Assembly: GCF_019049675.1 (NCBI RefSeq)
Contig: NZ_JAFMOW010000053.1
Coordinates: forward strand, 1-64,000
DNA length: 64,000 bases
Direction: 5' to 3'
Origin: Rahnella bonaserana
GTDB taxonomy: Bacteria > Pseudomonadota > Gammaproteobacteria > Enterobacterales > Enterobacteriaceae
Shown: piece by piece, positions 30,901-41,103 of the stretch
Numbering within the stretch: the first letter of the stretch is position 1
Layout of the letters: the number at the start of each line of letters is the position of its first letter
Translations under genes and position numbers: made by a program
Notes under the pieces: generated by a model
Seen by the model: only the letters and a program-made list of their open reading frames with translations
What the model was told of the DNA's origin: nothing
The model's database searches: none

Positions 30901-30945
30901 CTGGTCGTCGTGCCAGCTGACGAAGCCGCTGTTGCTAAAAAATAA
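24928..30945 (+). CDS. yfhM: bacterial alpha-2-macroglobulin (long YfhM type)
   Basis: Bacterial alpha-2-macroglobulins trap foreign proteases in the periplasm and work with PBP1C, encoded next. This one has 2005 residues, well above E. coli YfhM (1653). The thioester motif is C1515-S-E-Q1518 (YYCSEQIVS). MG beta-sandwich domains span the middle (FSDRGVYRPGDTFNIG near 730 is the typical MG motif; AVDEGIL near 1230). Unlike the lipoprotein form, the N-terminus has no lipobox; it shows a hydrophobic amphipathic stretch (1-36) and a transmembrane helix (about 72-92), so membrane anchoring is expected. A Ser/Glu-rich linker is near 1895. The start has only a modest GGGATTGGGG upstream. Confidence 0.93.
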   Translation: MDVLKFLLRLPFTLIKGILRVLALVLGLLGRIFKPIVGNIDWRAPAWWTALSGWLKRGFTRLEGGADKHPKAISLAILVLLCVAGAGVYGWHWWLNRPQPVEPAPMVYQDTSVRISGPESINYAAQKPAPQQAIFNFRNSVAPITDVGKVVEKGISLKPAAEGEWKWVSGYTLVFTPKNPLPMGTKYEVNFTPDVLLAPQIKLAKTRYEFTAPAFDYQLGQAEYYQDPQDPQKRSAIFNVKFNAPVDVASFEKQISLGLTEGKAKTGTKLNYSVVYDQKKLNAWVHSEPLKSLDHGGSVRVTIGEGVKASVPSAPTLQARNGVVSVPTLYSLMVNEASAQVVDADGAKGQRALIVGFSDAVKDKDIRQAVKVWLLPQHNPNDQDEAKGPDDYASWEVDSVENNVLAQSTPLNIQLNDAESDYQPQFSFRFDAPAHRAMLVEIDNILTSSGGYKMPEKVYRIVAVPDYPKSLQFMSQGSLLSVNGDKQISVAARNVPGMRLDIKRVIPGQLQHIVSFKSRQYSSAEFNRLNDEYFTEHFKYQTALNNDKPGEVNYQGVDLSRYLSTDPTSHRGVFLLTLSEWDPKKKEVKPEADDDGNVYQDEDQSGDEAPAGDSRFVVVTDLGIIAKRSQDKTRDVFVQSIHSGTPVANAKVSVIAKNGVTLLTQMTGADGHVRFPALDVYTSERQPVMFLVEKEGDVSFLPADRNNDRGLDFSRFDVDGEITPNDPRTLSSYLFSDRGVYRPGDTFNIGLITRAADWSNGLAGVPVRAEIHDPRDKLMSTIPLTLGASGFNELSYTTDDNSPTGEWNVYLYLIGKDNESSTLLGHTSVNVKEFEPDQLKVKLQLTPERKQGWVKPSELQANIDVQNLFGTPAQDRRVTSKLTLRPMYPSFEQFPDYAFYENRQNSDGFETELEDRTTDEKGVATIPLDLKSYADATYQLQLLSEAFVAGGGRSVAATARVLVSPYDYLIGVKADGDLGYINHNAVRHLNVIAVDPSLNKMTLPDLKVVLVEQKYISVLTKQDSGVYKYQSKMKEVPLSEQPLSLSAQGNDLTLATDKPGDFVLVVEDAKGNVLNRIGYTVAGNANLSRSLDRNAELKLKLNQAEYQPDEEIEVAVNAPYTGSGLITIEKDKVYSWQWFHTDTTSSVQKIRVPAGMEGNGYINVQFVRDVNSDEIFMSPLSYGVMPFKISTKARQNTLEVEAPEVIKPGENLAMTVTTDGPQQVALFAVDEGILQVARYRLKDPLEYFFRKRELGVESSQILDLILPEFSKLMQLAAAPGGDAGEGLDLNVNPFKRKRDKPVAYWSGITEVNGKKQFDYQVPDYFNGKIRVMAISVTPDKIGKAQTSATVRDNFIMTPNVPSMVAPGDEFDVSVGVSNNLEGLNGKSIPVAIHLTVPPQLEVVGNADQNLSLAEKREGVINFRLRAKALPGDAPLVFDATYGDKVSRRTISTSVRPAMPFRTQSVMGRMSGNSQTVDNLRQMFDAYAVRTAAVSNSPLVLTRGLSQYLADYPYYCSEQIVSRSVPLILGTLHPEMKGVQTQAESSKQLKDMLAVLRSRQNDSGAIGLWRSSPQTDPFITPYVVQYLLEAKAAGVALPAGMLEEANSALRELAANQNDDLYTLRLRAWAVYLLTRQGEITTSSLASVQDTLQQRYPDTWKTDLSAMYLASSYRLLKMDDEANTLLQPTWKQLSKAYDKAWWTQSYFDPLVQDATRLYLITRHFPEKVSAIPPQVLENMVKALKEERYTTYSSAMSILALESYSAQVAAQATAPDALKITQLSKTKNVEPQLISQVQGLFAKANFTADAQALRIENGNDAPAWYVVTQAGYDLAAPKKAISRGLEITRDYTDEKGNAVTQVTLGQKINVHLKVRANSKEGQDNLAIVDLLPGGFEVVQQTPPEPESDSSDENSDAEASASWQSPLAASGSTWAPDYSDIREDRVVIYGSASTDVQEFVYQIKATNTGSFVIPPAYGEAMYDREVQALSVSDKKLVVVPADEAAVAKK

Positions 30946-30957
30946 CAAAACGCAGTA

Positions 30958-30979
30958 GCCCCGTCGTTAACGGCGGGGC
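30958..30979 (+). other. intercistronic hairpin yfhM-pbpC
   Basis: GCCCCGTCG/CGGCGGGGC with a TTAA loop forms a 9-bp stem (one G-T pair). No T-run follows, so it may protect the yfhM mRNA or attenuate pbpC rather than stop transcription. Confidence 0.55.
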
Positions 30980-31001
30980 GTAACCTGTTCTGAGTAGCAA
31001 G

Positions 31002-33371
31002 ATGATCTCCTTTTCTGCGTTTTCTAAATCCACGAAACGGCTGCTGCAAAATATCGCAATGGCCGTTTTTTTACTGGCGCTGATCGTACTGGCATGCCAG
31101 CTCTGGCCCCATCCGCCCCTGTCTCAGGGACAACCTTTTTCCTCCGCCTATTACGACCGGGAGGGCATCCTCATGCGCATCACGCTGGCTAACGATGACC
31201 GTTACCGGCTGTGGACGCCGCTGGAACAGGTTTCTCCGCTGGCAGTTAAAAGCCTGTTACTGCACGAAGACCGCTGGTTTTATCTCAATCCTGGTTTTAA
31301 CCCATACAGCCTGATGCGGGGCTTCTGGCGCAGTTATGTCACAGGCGGAAAAATGCAGGGTGGTTCAACCATTACCATGCAGCTGGCGCGTATGCACTGG
31401 CATCTGAATACCCGCACGCCAGCAGGCAAAATCATGCAGGTTATGCGCGCTGTGCAGCTGGAACTGAGTTATTCAAAGCATGACATTCTCGAAGCCTATC
31501 TGAACGCCGCGCCGTATGGTCGTAATATTGAAAGCATCGGTGCGGCCAGTCTGATCTATTTCAGCAAAGCACCGAAAGACCTGACATTGCCGGAAGCACT
31601 GACGCTGGCAGTATTGCCGCAATCACCGAGCTACCGCATTGACGCTAAAACCGGTGTTTTGGGTGCGGCGCTGACGCAGGCGCGGAACCGGCTTTTTCAG
31701 CGCTGGCAGGCACATTATGAAACCGACAGCAGCCAGATCTCATTGTTCAGATTGCCGCTGGCGCTGCGCCAGCCGGAGCAGATGCCCTATATTGCACCGC
31801 ACTTTATCGAACAACTTCGTCAGCAGAATCAGCAGTTTGCCGGTACAGATACCCGCACGGACACCACGATAGACGCCGGTTTACAGCGGCTGATTGAGCG
31901 GCAGGTCAGTGCGTTTATCACCCGCAACGAAAGTCGCGGCATTCATAACGCCGCTGTCCTGCTGGTCGATACCCGGGATATGGGGGTGCGATCGCTGGTG
32001 GGATCTGCCGATTATTACAACCGGGATATTCAGGGACAGGTGAACGGCACCAACGCGAAACGTTCGCCGGGCTCGGCGCTCAAACCGTTTATTTATGCGC
32101 TGGGAATGGAGCAGGGCGTGCTGCATCCGATGACTATTCTCAAAGATGTGCCTTCAGCATTTGGAGCTTACGCGCCGGAGAATTTTGACCGGCGATTTCT
32201 CGGCCCCGTGACCGCAACCGATGCCCTGAACTTCAGCCGCAATATTCCCGCTGTGTATGTTGCATCCCAGTTGCGCCAGCCGACGTTTTATCAGTTCCTC
32301 CGGCTTTCCGGCGTGGCGGATATGGCCAGTGAAAACCATTATGGCCTGTCGCTGGTGCTGGGCGGTGGAGAAGTGACGATGCAGGAACTGGCAAAACTGT
32401 ACGCGTTGCTGGCGAACCGCGGCGTGCTGCAACCGCTGCGGATGCAAAAAACCGATCCGCAACAGACAACGCCCGTACGTTTGCTCAGTGAAGAAGCCAG
32501 CTTTATGACGCTTGATATGCTGCGTCAGCACCGCCGTCCGGGGGATACGCTGGCTCAGGCACCGTCTTCGCTGCCGGTTTACTGGAAGACCGGCACCTCG
32601 TGGGGTTTTCGCGATGCGTGGAGCGTCGGGATTTTCGGTCCTTATGTATTAGTGGTCTGGGAAGGCAATTTCGACAGTAAAGGTAATAACGTGTTTGTCG
32701 GTGCCGACGCTGCCGCACCGCTGTTCTTCAACATTATCGACAGCATTACTGCCAGTTATCCGTCCCTGCAGGAGCCCAAACGGCCATTTCCTAAGGGGCT
32801 GAAACGGGTGGATATCTGCCTTGCCAGCGGGGATTTGCCGACGCCATGGTGCCAGCAAAAAGGCAAAACCTGGTTTATTCCCGGTAAGTCGCCAATCAAA
32901 GTGGATACCGTTTACCGGCCGGTGCGTCTCGATAAACTGACCGGCGAAGTCGCGTGCCCGCCCTATGAGGAAGAGGAAACCCGCACCGAAGTGTTTGAGT
33001 TCTGGCCATCGGATCTGGCGAATGTTTTTGCGCAGGCCGGATTACCCAAACGCAAACCGCCGGTGAATCACTGCAAAGATGAGGGCGTGGACGTGAGTGG
33101 CAATCCGCCGCGCATTACGTCACCCCTGAAAAGCACTACGTATACACTGCGGCAATCTCAGCAAGGGCGTGACCGGATTTCATTTAATGCGGTGACCGAT
33201 GCGGACAGTAAAACGGTGTACTGGTTCGTTGATGACATCTACCTGGGAAGCTCCGCCAGCAAATCCGCCATCGACTGGCAGCCTATTAATAACGGGCAAT
33301 ACCGTATCCGCGCGGTGGACGATCATGGCCGCGCGGATAGCCGGTTGGTGAGTATTGAGATTGTGAATTAA
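31002..33371 (+). CDS. pbpC: penicillin-binding protein 1C
   Basis: PBP1C is a class A peptidoglycan synthase, 789 residues, anchored by one N-terminal helix (about 15-37). The GT51 glycosyltransferase domain has the catalytic Glu in LLHEDRWFY and the motif GGSTITMQLARM. The transpeptidase domain has S-A-L-K (Ser near 358), FSRN and WKTGTS. A C-terminal PBP1C-type domain (after about 690) ends the protein. It follows yfhM by 56 bp, the pairing conserved across many bacteria: PBP1C is thought to mend the wall where YfhM has trapped an intruding protease. Confidence 0.95.
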   Translation: MISFSAFSKSTKRLLQNIAMAVFLLALIVLACQLWPHPPLSQGQPFSSAYYDREGILMRITLANDDRYRLWTPLEQVSPLAVKSLLLHEDRWFYLNPGFNPYSLMRGFWRSYVTGGKMQGGSTITMQLARMHWHLNTRTPAGKIMQVMRAVQLELSYSKHDILEAYLNAAPYGRNIESIGAASLIYFSKAPKDLTLPEALTLAVLPQSPSYRIDAKTGVLGAALTQARNRLFQRWQAHYETDSSQISLFRLPLALRQPEQMPYIAPHFIEQLRQQNQQFAGTDTRTDTTIDAGLQRLIERQVSAFITRNESRGIHNAAVLLVDTRDMGVRSLVGSADYYNRDIQGQVNGTNAKRSPGSALKPFIYALGMEQGVLHPMTILKDVPSAFGAYAPENFDRRFLGPVTATDALNFSRNIPAVYVASQLRQPTFYQFLRLSGVADMASENHYGLSLVLGGGEVTMQELAKLYALLANRGVLQPLRMQKTDPQQTTPVRLLSEEASFMTLDMLRQHRRPGDTLAQAPSSLPVYWKTGTSWGFRDAWSVGIFGPYVLVVWEGNFDSKGNNVFVGADAAAPLFFNIIDSITASYPSLQEPKRPFPKGLKRVDICLASGDLPTPWCQQKGKTWFIPGKSPIKVDTVYRPVRLDKLTGEVACPPYEEEETRTEVFEFWPSDLANVFAQAGLPKRKPPVNHCKDEGVDVSGNPPRITSPLKSTTYTLRQSQQGRDRISFNAVTDADSKTVYWFVDDIYLGSSASKSAIDWQPINNGQYRIRAVDDHGRADSRLVSIEIVN

Positions 33372-33376
33372 GGATG

Positions 33377-33398
33377 CTGGCAGCATTGCTGCTGCCAG
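33377..33398. terminator. convergent terminator pbpC / fimbrial operon
   Basis: CTGGCAGCA/TGCTGCCAG, a 9-bp perfect stem with a TTGC loop, is followed on the plus strand by a T-rich but interrupted tract. It lies between the convergent pbpC and adhesin genes. Confidence 0.65.
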
Positions 33399-33404
33399 GC
33401 TGAT

Positions 33405-34502
33405 TTATTTAATGTCAATTTGTAGTGTTGCTGAGGCATCGAAATCACCGCTTTCAAGGACACCCCCAATCAGATTGACCGGATAGGCCATAAGCGTGAC
33501 TTTCCCGGCACCTGTCTGATTCATCGGCAGTATCCCGCTTTTAAACGGGATAGATGTCCCGCTGTCGTTCAGTACAGTGATGCCAATGTCGGCAACGTTA
33601 TCTGAAGGGCGTCTTCTGCCAACCAGATAGTACTGATCCACAACGTCATCTCCTTCCAGAGTCATAGTGAGTTTGTTCCCCGGCGGGACGGTAGGAAGGC
33701 CATTCTGCGTGCAGTCGTAAACGATATCGAAAGTATTTGCTCTGTAGTTTACCGGCGGCTGTTTTACTTTTGTCATATCCCCTGCACCGATATAACCAAA
33801 ATCGACCATGATCGTCTCACCTTTGTTGATTTCACAACTTTGCGGAACCGTGATGGTTCCGCTGATATAAACGACAGCAACGGGTGATGTAGATTTTGGG
33901 GTATTAGTCGAAGAGGTTGCCGATGTCGCATACACCTCCGCGACCGCCGTACGAGGGATATCCAACTGGCCAATAAACGGTTTCGTGATGGAGAAAATTA
34001 ACTGGCCCTGCGAGCCGGTAGTCAGATGATCCTGAGTGGTTTGCAAAGAACAAATGCCGTTGTTATCAGCATCCCTGTGGCGCGTCGAATCACTGATTTT
34101 AGTTGCAGGAACGGAAACGGCTCCTGCCGTTTTGGGGATGAAAATACTCGTTTTGACATCCATATGGTCATTAAGCTTTTGGAATCCAAACGTGTTTCCT
34201 GACGGTAAAGGTGTTTTTAAGGTGTAAAGGATCAATACGGAGTCAGAAGTGGCATCAGCCGGCGAACAGTCGCAGGTAATCTGATAGCTTTCCTGACCTG
34301 CGTTAAACGCAGTTTCATAGGTATGACCCACCTCATTGTCCGTCGCCTTCATGTTCTCAAGCATATTATTGTCATATGACTGAGGGCTGCCATTTAAGGG
34401 TTCGCAACTCGCTGAAGTTGCAAATGAAGGTGAAGCATAAATACTGCCCAGCATCACTGTCAGTAGTGAGAAAATGGACATCCTGTCTTTGATTTTCATC
34501 AT
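33405..34502 (-). CDS. fimbrial tip adhesin
   Basis: The start at 34502 (MM-KIKDRMS) follows AAGGATT and gives 365 residues with a signal peptide ending near SFA-TSA. The layout is that of a two-domain tip adhesin: an N-terminal receptor-binding domain rich in Cys (CEPLNG, CDCSP, GICSL) and a C-terminal pilin domain from about residue 225 (SGTITVPQSCEI, VDFGYIGAGDM, DIVYDC) that would accept donor-strand complementation. The receptor is unknown. It is the last gene of the operon, 5 bp after the usher stop. Confidence 0.85.
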   Translation of the reverse strand: MMKIKDRMSIFSLLTVMLGSIYASPSFATSASCEPLNGSPQSYDNNMLENMKATDNEVGHTYETAFNAGQESYQITCDCSPADATSDSVLILYTLKTPLPSGNTFGFQKLNDHMDVKTSIFIPKTAGAVSVPATKISDSTRHRDADNNGICSLQTTQDHLTTGSQGQLIFSITKPFIGQLDIPRTAVAEVYATSATSSTNTPKSTSPVAVVYISGTITVPQSCEINKGETIMVDFGYIGAGDMTKVKQPPVNYRANTFDIVYDCTQNGLPTVPPGNKLTMTLEGDDVVDQYYLVGRRRPSDNVADIGITVLNDSGTSIPFKSGILPMNQTGAGKVTLMAYPVNLIGGVLESGDFDASATLQIDIK

Positions 34503-34507
34503 AATCC

Positions 34508-37060
34508 TTATCTGCATTGAGTCGTTAAAGACTGTACGGATTTTCTTGAGGCTTCGAGTTGTACTGTCGCTTTGCATTGCTGACTGGCGGCGGTTCCCCA
34601 TTGCACAAGAAAATTCACGGACTCATCAGGTTTTATCCCTGACAAATAAACGGTGCCTCCGTCGTCGACAATATTCGTCAACGACTGATCTTCGCTGACC
34701 ACCACTGCACCAAAGGGGACGGGCTTTCCGCCCGTGCGAATCAATGTAATTAACGCCCGGGCGCCAACATGTGCATCGAAATGCGCCACGACCATTGCGC
34801 CTTTATTCGGGATAACCATCTCCGAGCTGTTTTTTACATCCACATCTTCGGGCAAGGTAGTGGTATCAATCGACACGCGGTTTTCGTTGTAAGGTGTGAG
34901 ATAGGGAACAATGGCATAACCGCGCCAGTCTGTTTTCACGCCTGGGATATTTTGTATTCTTGCCCCGGCCGCACCGTTGGTATCCACCAGGGCAAAAGAC
35001 GTGCTCAGGGGTTGAGATAAGGTGAGGCCGTGTGAATGTGCAACTACTCCGCCAGCAATTCCATAGCTGGTTTGCTGAGTATTATCATCGTAGTTATAAC
35101 CGGCATTAAGTGTGCCAAATGACGCACGATAGGAGGAATAGAGGCTACTGCCATTTCCCCCGCCGTGATCAGTATGACTTTGTTGCAGGTTATAGCTTAG
35201 ACGGTTGTCGTCCAGGGCAGTACCGCTCAGGCCAGCCTGTTGACGGGTATCACCGCCTTTCTCATGAGTGACGTTATATGAAGCCCAGCTGTTTGGCAGC
35301 CAGCGGCTTAATGGGACGCGTATGTTGAGAGCGATTTGCTGGTCGTTCTCTTCATCTTCCAGCTGGCTGTAGGTGTAAGTTATGCTGTAGTTAATCCCTC
35401 CCACACTCGTATTCAGGCCCGCAGCGAAGTTTTTCTCTTTGTCACTATTACGCCAGTAATCTTGCTGATAGGCCGACAGGTACATACTGGTCCCGTCCCA
35501 TAATGACTGATTGATACTTAACTGAAATTTGCTGCGTTTATGCCCATAAGATAAAGATGAGTTGTCATTCTCTTCCTGATGCTCATTGGCCTCATCGAAA
35601 TCGTAATAGCCCGCCGTGGAGTAGCGATAGCCTGCCAGTGTCACGTTAGTTTCCGTCATTTCGATATTTTTTGAGTATTGCATCCTGTACGACTGCCCGG
35701 TATTACTCTGATCGTTGTCGAGCGTGGTTTTCGCATAAGTGACGTCCGCAGATACGGAACCGAATGCGTGCAAACTGAAGCCCAGCCCGGCAACCCCGGA
35801 CACATAATCAGAGGAAAGCAATGCTCCCGCATAGGCAGTAAGGTCATTGGATATGCCGTAAACCGCCGTACCCTGGGCAAATTCAGGCTCGCGATCGTTC
35901 TCATCCGGCGCTTTGTAACGGGCAAGTGTTGCGCTGTATTTTATCCGGCCGGGACGCTGCATGATGGGCACCGCAGAGAAAGGCTGAATGAAATGTCTTT
36001 CCGTGCCGTCGGCTTCTTTAATGGTGACGTCTAAATCGCCACTGAAAGCCGTGGGGTATAAATCTTTTATTTCAAAAGCGCCAGGTGCCACATAGCTTTG
36101 ATAAATGGTGTATCCATTCTGACGGACGGTCACTTCGGCATTGGAATTCGCAATGCCCCGGATCGTGGGAGCAAAGCCTTTCATGCTATTGGGGAGCATG
36201 TTGTCATCGGAAGAGATCTGGATACCAGTAAACTGCTGGCTGGGGAAAATTTCCCCGGGCGTAGAACTTTCGCCCAGAATCATTTTGGCCTTCAGGAATT
36301 TAATATCTCTTTCTACATTCGTTGAAATGACATCCCATGAGTTTTCTTCTTCGTCGCTGCTGTAAGTGGTGTAATTACGAAAACGCCAGGGGCCGGCGTT
36401 GAAACCATTTTGCAGGTTCAGATACTGGCTGTTGTCATGGCTGCCATTTTCATTTTTCCGCTCGGCACCGGAAAAGTTATAATTGGAAAAGAGTACCGGC
36501 ACCCCGTCATCCCATCGTGAAGGATCAACAAAATCCTGTGCCCGATTATTCATCGCCGCTTGAGGAATACTGATGTTAAGTCGCATCAGGGCAAAATCGA
36601 GGGTGGCACTTGCAGCAGGAATGTATTGCGCCAGTGCCTGTAAAGGCGCGTCATGTTGACTCGCAGTGAGTGCGGGAAAAGCGTCCACATTGACGTCCAG
36701 CGCCCTCAGCAAGTCAGGGGTGATCTGAGCGATGAGCGACCCGTCAGCTGCCTGATCGTAACGGATATTTTGTTGTAACTTTTTTGTCTGATTTACATAG
36801 ATAACGGTGTCATAAACACCGGCGATCTGCGCTTTGTCACTGCGGGTAAAAACGGATAAATCGACATCCCCTGTCTCAACCCCTGAATGCTCAATCAATC
36901 GGGGATCGAAATAAACTTCACTGTCTTGTTGTGCGCTGGCTGGAAGCGGAACTTGCGCCAGTGCGCATAAAATACATAGGGTTAAGAAATGGCACTGCTT
37001 GCCGGAAGAGATCATCTCGGCATCCCTGCGCGTAGTAATGTGACTTTGATTCAATAACAT
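34508..37060 (-). CDS. fimbrial outer-membrane usher
   Basis: The usher (PapC/FimD family, 850 residues) is the outer-membrane pore that assembles pilins delivered by the chaperone. Seen are the N-terminal chaperone-binding domain (EVYFDPRLIEHSG, DLSVFTRSDKAQIAGVYDTV), the plug and barrel with VRQNGYTIYQSYVAPGAFEI, and C-terminal domains ending with QCKATVQLEASRKSVQSLT-Q. An alternative start at 37015 (MISSGKQCHFL) is better placed for a normal signal peptide and follows AGGGATG; either is possible. It lies between chaperone and adhesin. Confidence 0.92.
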   Translation of the reverse strand: MLLNQSHITTRRDAEMISSGKQCHFLTLCILCALAQVPLPASAQQDSEVYFDPRLIEHSGVETGDVDLSVFTRSDKAQIAGVYDTVIYVNQTKKLQQNIRYDQAADGSLIAQITPDLLRALDVNVDAFPALTASQHDAPLQALAQYIPAASATLDFALMRLNISIPQAAMNNRAQDFVDPSRWDDGVPVLFSNYNFSGAERKNENGSHDNSQYLNLQNGFNAGPWRFRNYTTYSSDEEENSWDVISTNVERDIKFLKAKMILGESSTPGEIFPSQQFTGIQISSDDNMLPNSMKGFAPTIRGIANSNAEVTVRQNGYTIYQSYVAPGAFEIKDLYPTAFSGDLDVTIKEADGTERHFIQPFSAVPIMQRPGRIKYSATLARYKAPDENDREPEFAQGTAVYGISNDLTAYAGALLSSDYVSGVAGLGFSLHAFGSVSADVTYAKTTLDNDQSNTGQSYRMQYSKNIEMTETNVTLAGYRYSTAGYYDFDEANEHQEENDNSSLSYGHKRSKFQLSINQSLWDGTSMYLSAYQQDYWRNSDKEKNFAAGLNTSVGGINYSITYTYSQLEDEENDQQIALNIRVPLSRWLPNSWASYNVTHEKGGDTRQQAGLSGTALDDNRLSYNLQQSHTDHGGGNGSSLYSSYRASFGTLNAGYNYDDNTQQTSYGIAGGVVAHSHGLTLSQPLSTSFALVDTNGAAGARIQNIPGVKTDWRGYAIVPYLTPYNENRVSIDTTTLPEDVDVKNSSEMVIPNKGAMVVAHFDAHVGARALITLIRTGGKPVPFGAVVVSEDQSLTNIVDDGGTVYLSGIKPDESVNFLVQWGTAASQQCKATVQLEASRKSVQSLTTQCR

Positions 37061-37109
37061 AGTCAGCTAATCTCTTAGTGAGGATCGTGAAGATGGTCGA
37101 AGCAGAAAG

Positions 37110-37796
37110 TTATAGTGTTCGTTCTGCAATAGCTGAGCTGCCGCCGTAGTCGTTAATCGCTCCCCAGCGGATAACATTGCCTTTCACGTTTTCCGGAAGT
37201 TTTACGGTTAGCTGACTTCCCGGCGCAATCATATCGGTGTCTTTTAATGAAACACCGCCGACACTCAGTGAGCTGAAAACAATGTAATAAGCAGAGGGAT
37301 TGGTGATCCTCAATTCATTTTGAACTCGTGAAAAGATGAGTGATTTATAGGCTTCACCAACGCGACCCGTCAGGCCCTCAGGTCGGTAAAAGAGTTTAAT
37401 ACGACTCTTTATAACTAACGTTAATTCACTTTTATTATTTTTGGGGGCCGAGGGTATGGCGCGGATATTAATATAAAAAACGGATTCTTTGTCCTTGGGT
37501 AATTCACCGCCGGTATAAGATATACGTAAGGTGTTTTCTTGTTTTGCATTCAGTCTGAACAAGGGGGGGGTAACGACAAAAGGACCGCGACTTTTACTGT
37601 CACCGGTATCTATCCATGATTGTATTAAAAAGGGTTTGCTGTCAGAGTTATTTGTAAGAGGAAGGGCTGCTTCCTTTTTATCAGCATCATAAATAACACG
37701 AGTTCTCTCAATAACGATTCCGCCAGCATAGCTTGACTGAATGGATAATAAAAAAACAATCGCTAATTTTATGAGATAACTTGTAGTTTTTAGCAT
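37110..37796 (-). CDS. periplasmic fimbrial chaperone
   Basis: This PapD-like chaperone has 228 residues when started at 37796 (MLKTTSYLIKLAIVF) after GCAGGATG. The signal peptide ends near SYA-GGI. Family marks are the first-strand Arg in GIVIERTRVIYD, PFLIQSWID, PPLFRLNAKQENTLRI and YRP, with the Lys of SRIKLFYRP. The operon position between pilin and usher is typical. The coding DNA is visibly more AT-rich than the backbone. Confidence 0.92.
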   Translation of the reverse strand: MLKTTSYLIKLAIVFLLSIQSSYAGGIVIERTRVIYDADKKEAALPLTNNSDSKPFLIQSWIDTGDSKSRGPFVVTPPLFRLNAKQENTLRISYTGGELPKDKESVFYINIRAIPSAPKNNKSELTLVIKSRIKLFYRPEGLTGRVGEAYKSLIFSRVQNELRITNPSAYYIVFSSLSVGGVSLKDTDMIAPGSQLTVKLPENVKGNVIRWGAINDYGGSSAIAERTL

Positions 37797-37877
37797 TTTG
37801 CATCCTGCAATAGATAACCTATACATTTGGTAAATGATATTCAGGCAGCCAAAAGTAGCCTGCCTGAGCATTAATGC

Positions 37878-38435
37878 TTACCGGTAATCAAGTGTCACGT
37901 TAACAACCGCATCAGCTACACCTGCGGTGATCGACGTCGATTCGACGAAGGATTCATAATAGGCCATGAGATTAACGTTCATTATTTCACCGGTAATATC
38001 ATAGACAAGTTCAGGTAACGTGTTGATAGGTAAAGGCGTATCAGGGTTTGCAGCATCAACAATTCTTATGCCCACTCCCGAAGCAGCAGTGCCATCTTTG
38101 AATTCATCTGCAACCTGGATGAGATTAGGAGTTCCAGGGACCGTAGCTGCTTCTAACCAAATACGGAAATGGTCTGTTTCCTGACTTCCATCTGTGGCGT
38201 AGGGACAGTTTGCTAAAGGAATGGTGAACGGGATTTTAGGCGATGGTTCACCAATTGTTTGGAATTGGGCTGCTGAAAAGGTTCCCAGCGGAACATCAAT
38301 GTCCTGGCCGCCATTAATAATACAAGCCTGAGTTATGATTGCACCGTGGAAATTAATCGCGCCATCGATCGCATAGCTATTTACGGCCATAGCCATAAAT
38401 ATCCCGCCCGCTAAGAGCTTGAGCTTGGTTTTCAT
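37878..38435 (-). CDS. major fimbrial subunit (pilin)
   Basis: The start at 38435 follows GGAAG and gives 185 residues: signal peptide ending near SYA-IDG, then a type 1-like pilin fold. The paired Cys (ITQACII and PLANCPY), GAINFHGAI at the N-terminus and the penultimate aromatic residue (VTLDYR) are typical. It would polymerise by donor-strand exchange. As first gene, 81 bp ahead of the chaperone, it is likely the most expressed. Adhesive target unknown. Confidence 0.9.
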   Translation of the reverse strand: MKTKLKLLAGGIFMAMAVNSYAIDGAINFHGAIITQACIINGGQDIDVPLGTFSAAQFQTIGEPSPKIPFTIPLANCPYATDGSQETDHFRIWLEAATVPGTPNLIQVADEFKDGTAASGVGIRIVDAANPDTPLPINTLPELVYDITGEIMNVNLMAYYESFVESTSITAGVADAVVNVTLDYR

Positions 38436-39025
38436 TTTTTGCTTCCATTCAGAAATAAAAATTAAGGTTTTGCTAAAGATAAGTTGAATCAATATTAAAA
38501 AACTGAATTCATCATCTTTAGTCGGAGGATTCTATCAAGTGTTTTTTGTAATGAATAGTGGGTGGGAATTTATTCAATTAAATAATGCGACTATAAATGA
38601 CGCAATATATGCCTTGTGGTGATTATTAATATTTATTGATTCACTTGGGTGATCAGTTGGTGGCTAAATGCTCTATTTTTTTGCGGGGGAATATAGTCCC
38701 TGTTGATTTACTCTTAAATAAAACAATAAATGTTCCCATTTAAATTTTCAGCTTATTCCAAACCTGTCCCCCATGAGCAAGTGAAAGTTTGACGGGCAGG
38801 GAGCGGTTGATGAAACCAAAAAAGTTGGACGGGTTTGGCTGGCGGGACAAACCGTAACAAACCAACCTTCGCTTGCAGAAGATTCCTCTGATATTGTTGA
38901 TAAATTAGGAAATCCATAATCATTGTTACAATTTCGGCTAGAATATATACCATTAAACGCTGTCTGTTTTGGCTAACTTTTCTAACAATAGAAGCTTCAG
39001 GCATTCACGCCTTTGGGAGATTTAA
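38436..39025. promoter_or_regulatory. AT-rich divergent control region, fimbriae and ompR
   Basis: About 590 bp without a supported gene. The left half (38436-38760) is strongly AT-rich, as in H-NS-bound fimbrial promoters. A GC-richer patch (38758-38860) holds short dyads such as GGTTTG/CAAACC. I saw no pair of identical inverted repeats as in a phase-variable fim switch. The right end holds the ompR promoter candidate. Confidence 0.45.
38923..38951 (+). promoter_or_regulatory. ompR promoter candidate
   Basis: TTGTTA (38923-38928) and TATACC (38946-38951) are 17 bp apart; an overlapping TATATA at 38944-38949 is an alternative -10. It lies about 75 bp before ompR. Confidence 0.45.

Positions 39026-41103
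<2,078 letters not shown>

Noticed and set aside
38753-39004. 83-codon minus-strand frame upstream of ompR
   Set aside because: No ribosome site or family resemblance; it runs through the ompR promoter region.
38436-39025. Phase-variable fim switch
   Set aside because: No pair of matching inverted repeats at a suitable distance and no recombinase gene nearby.
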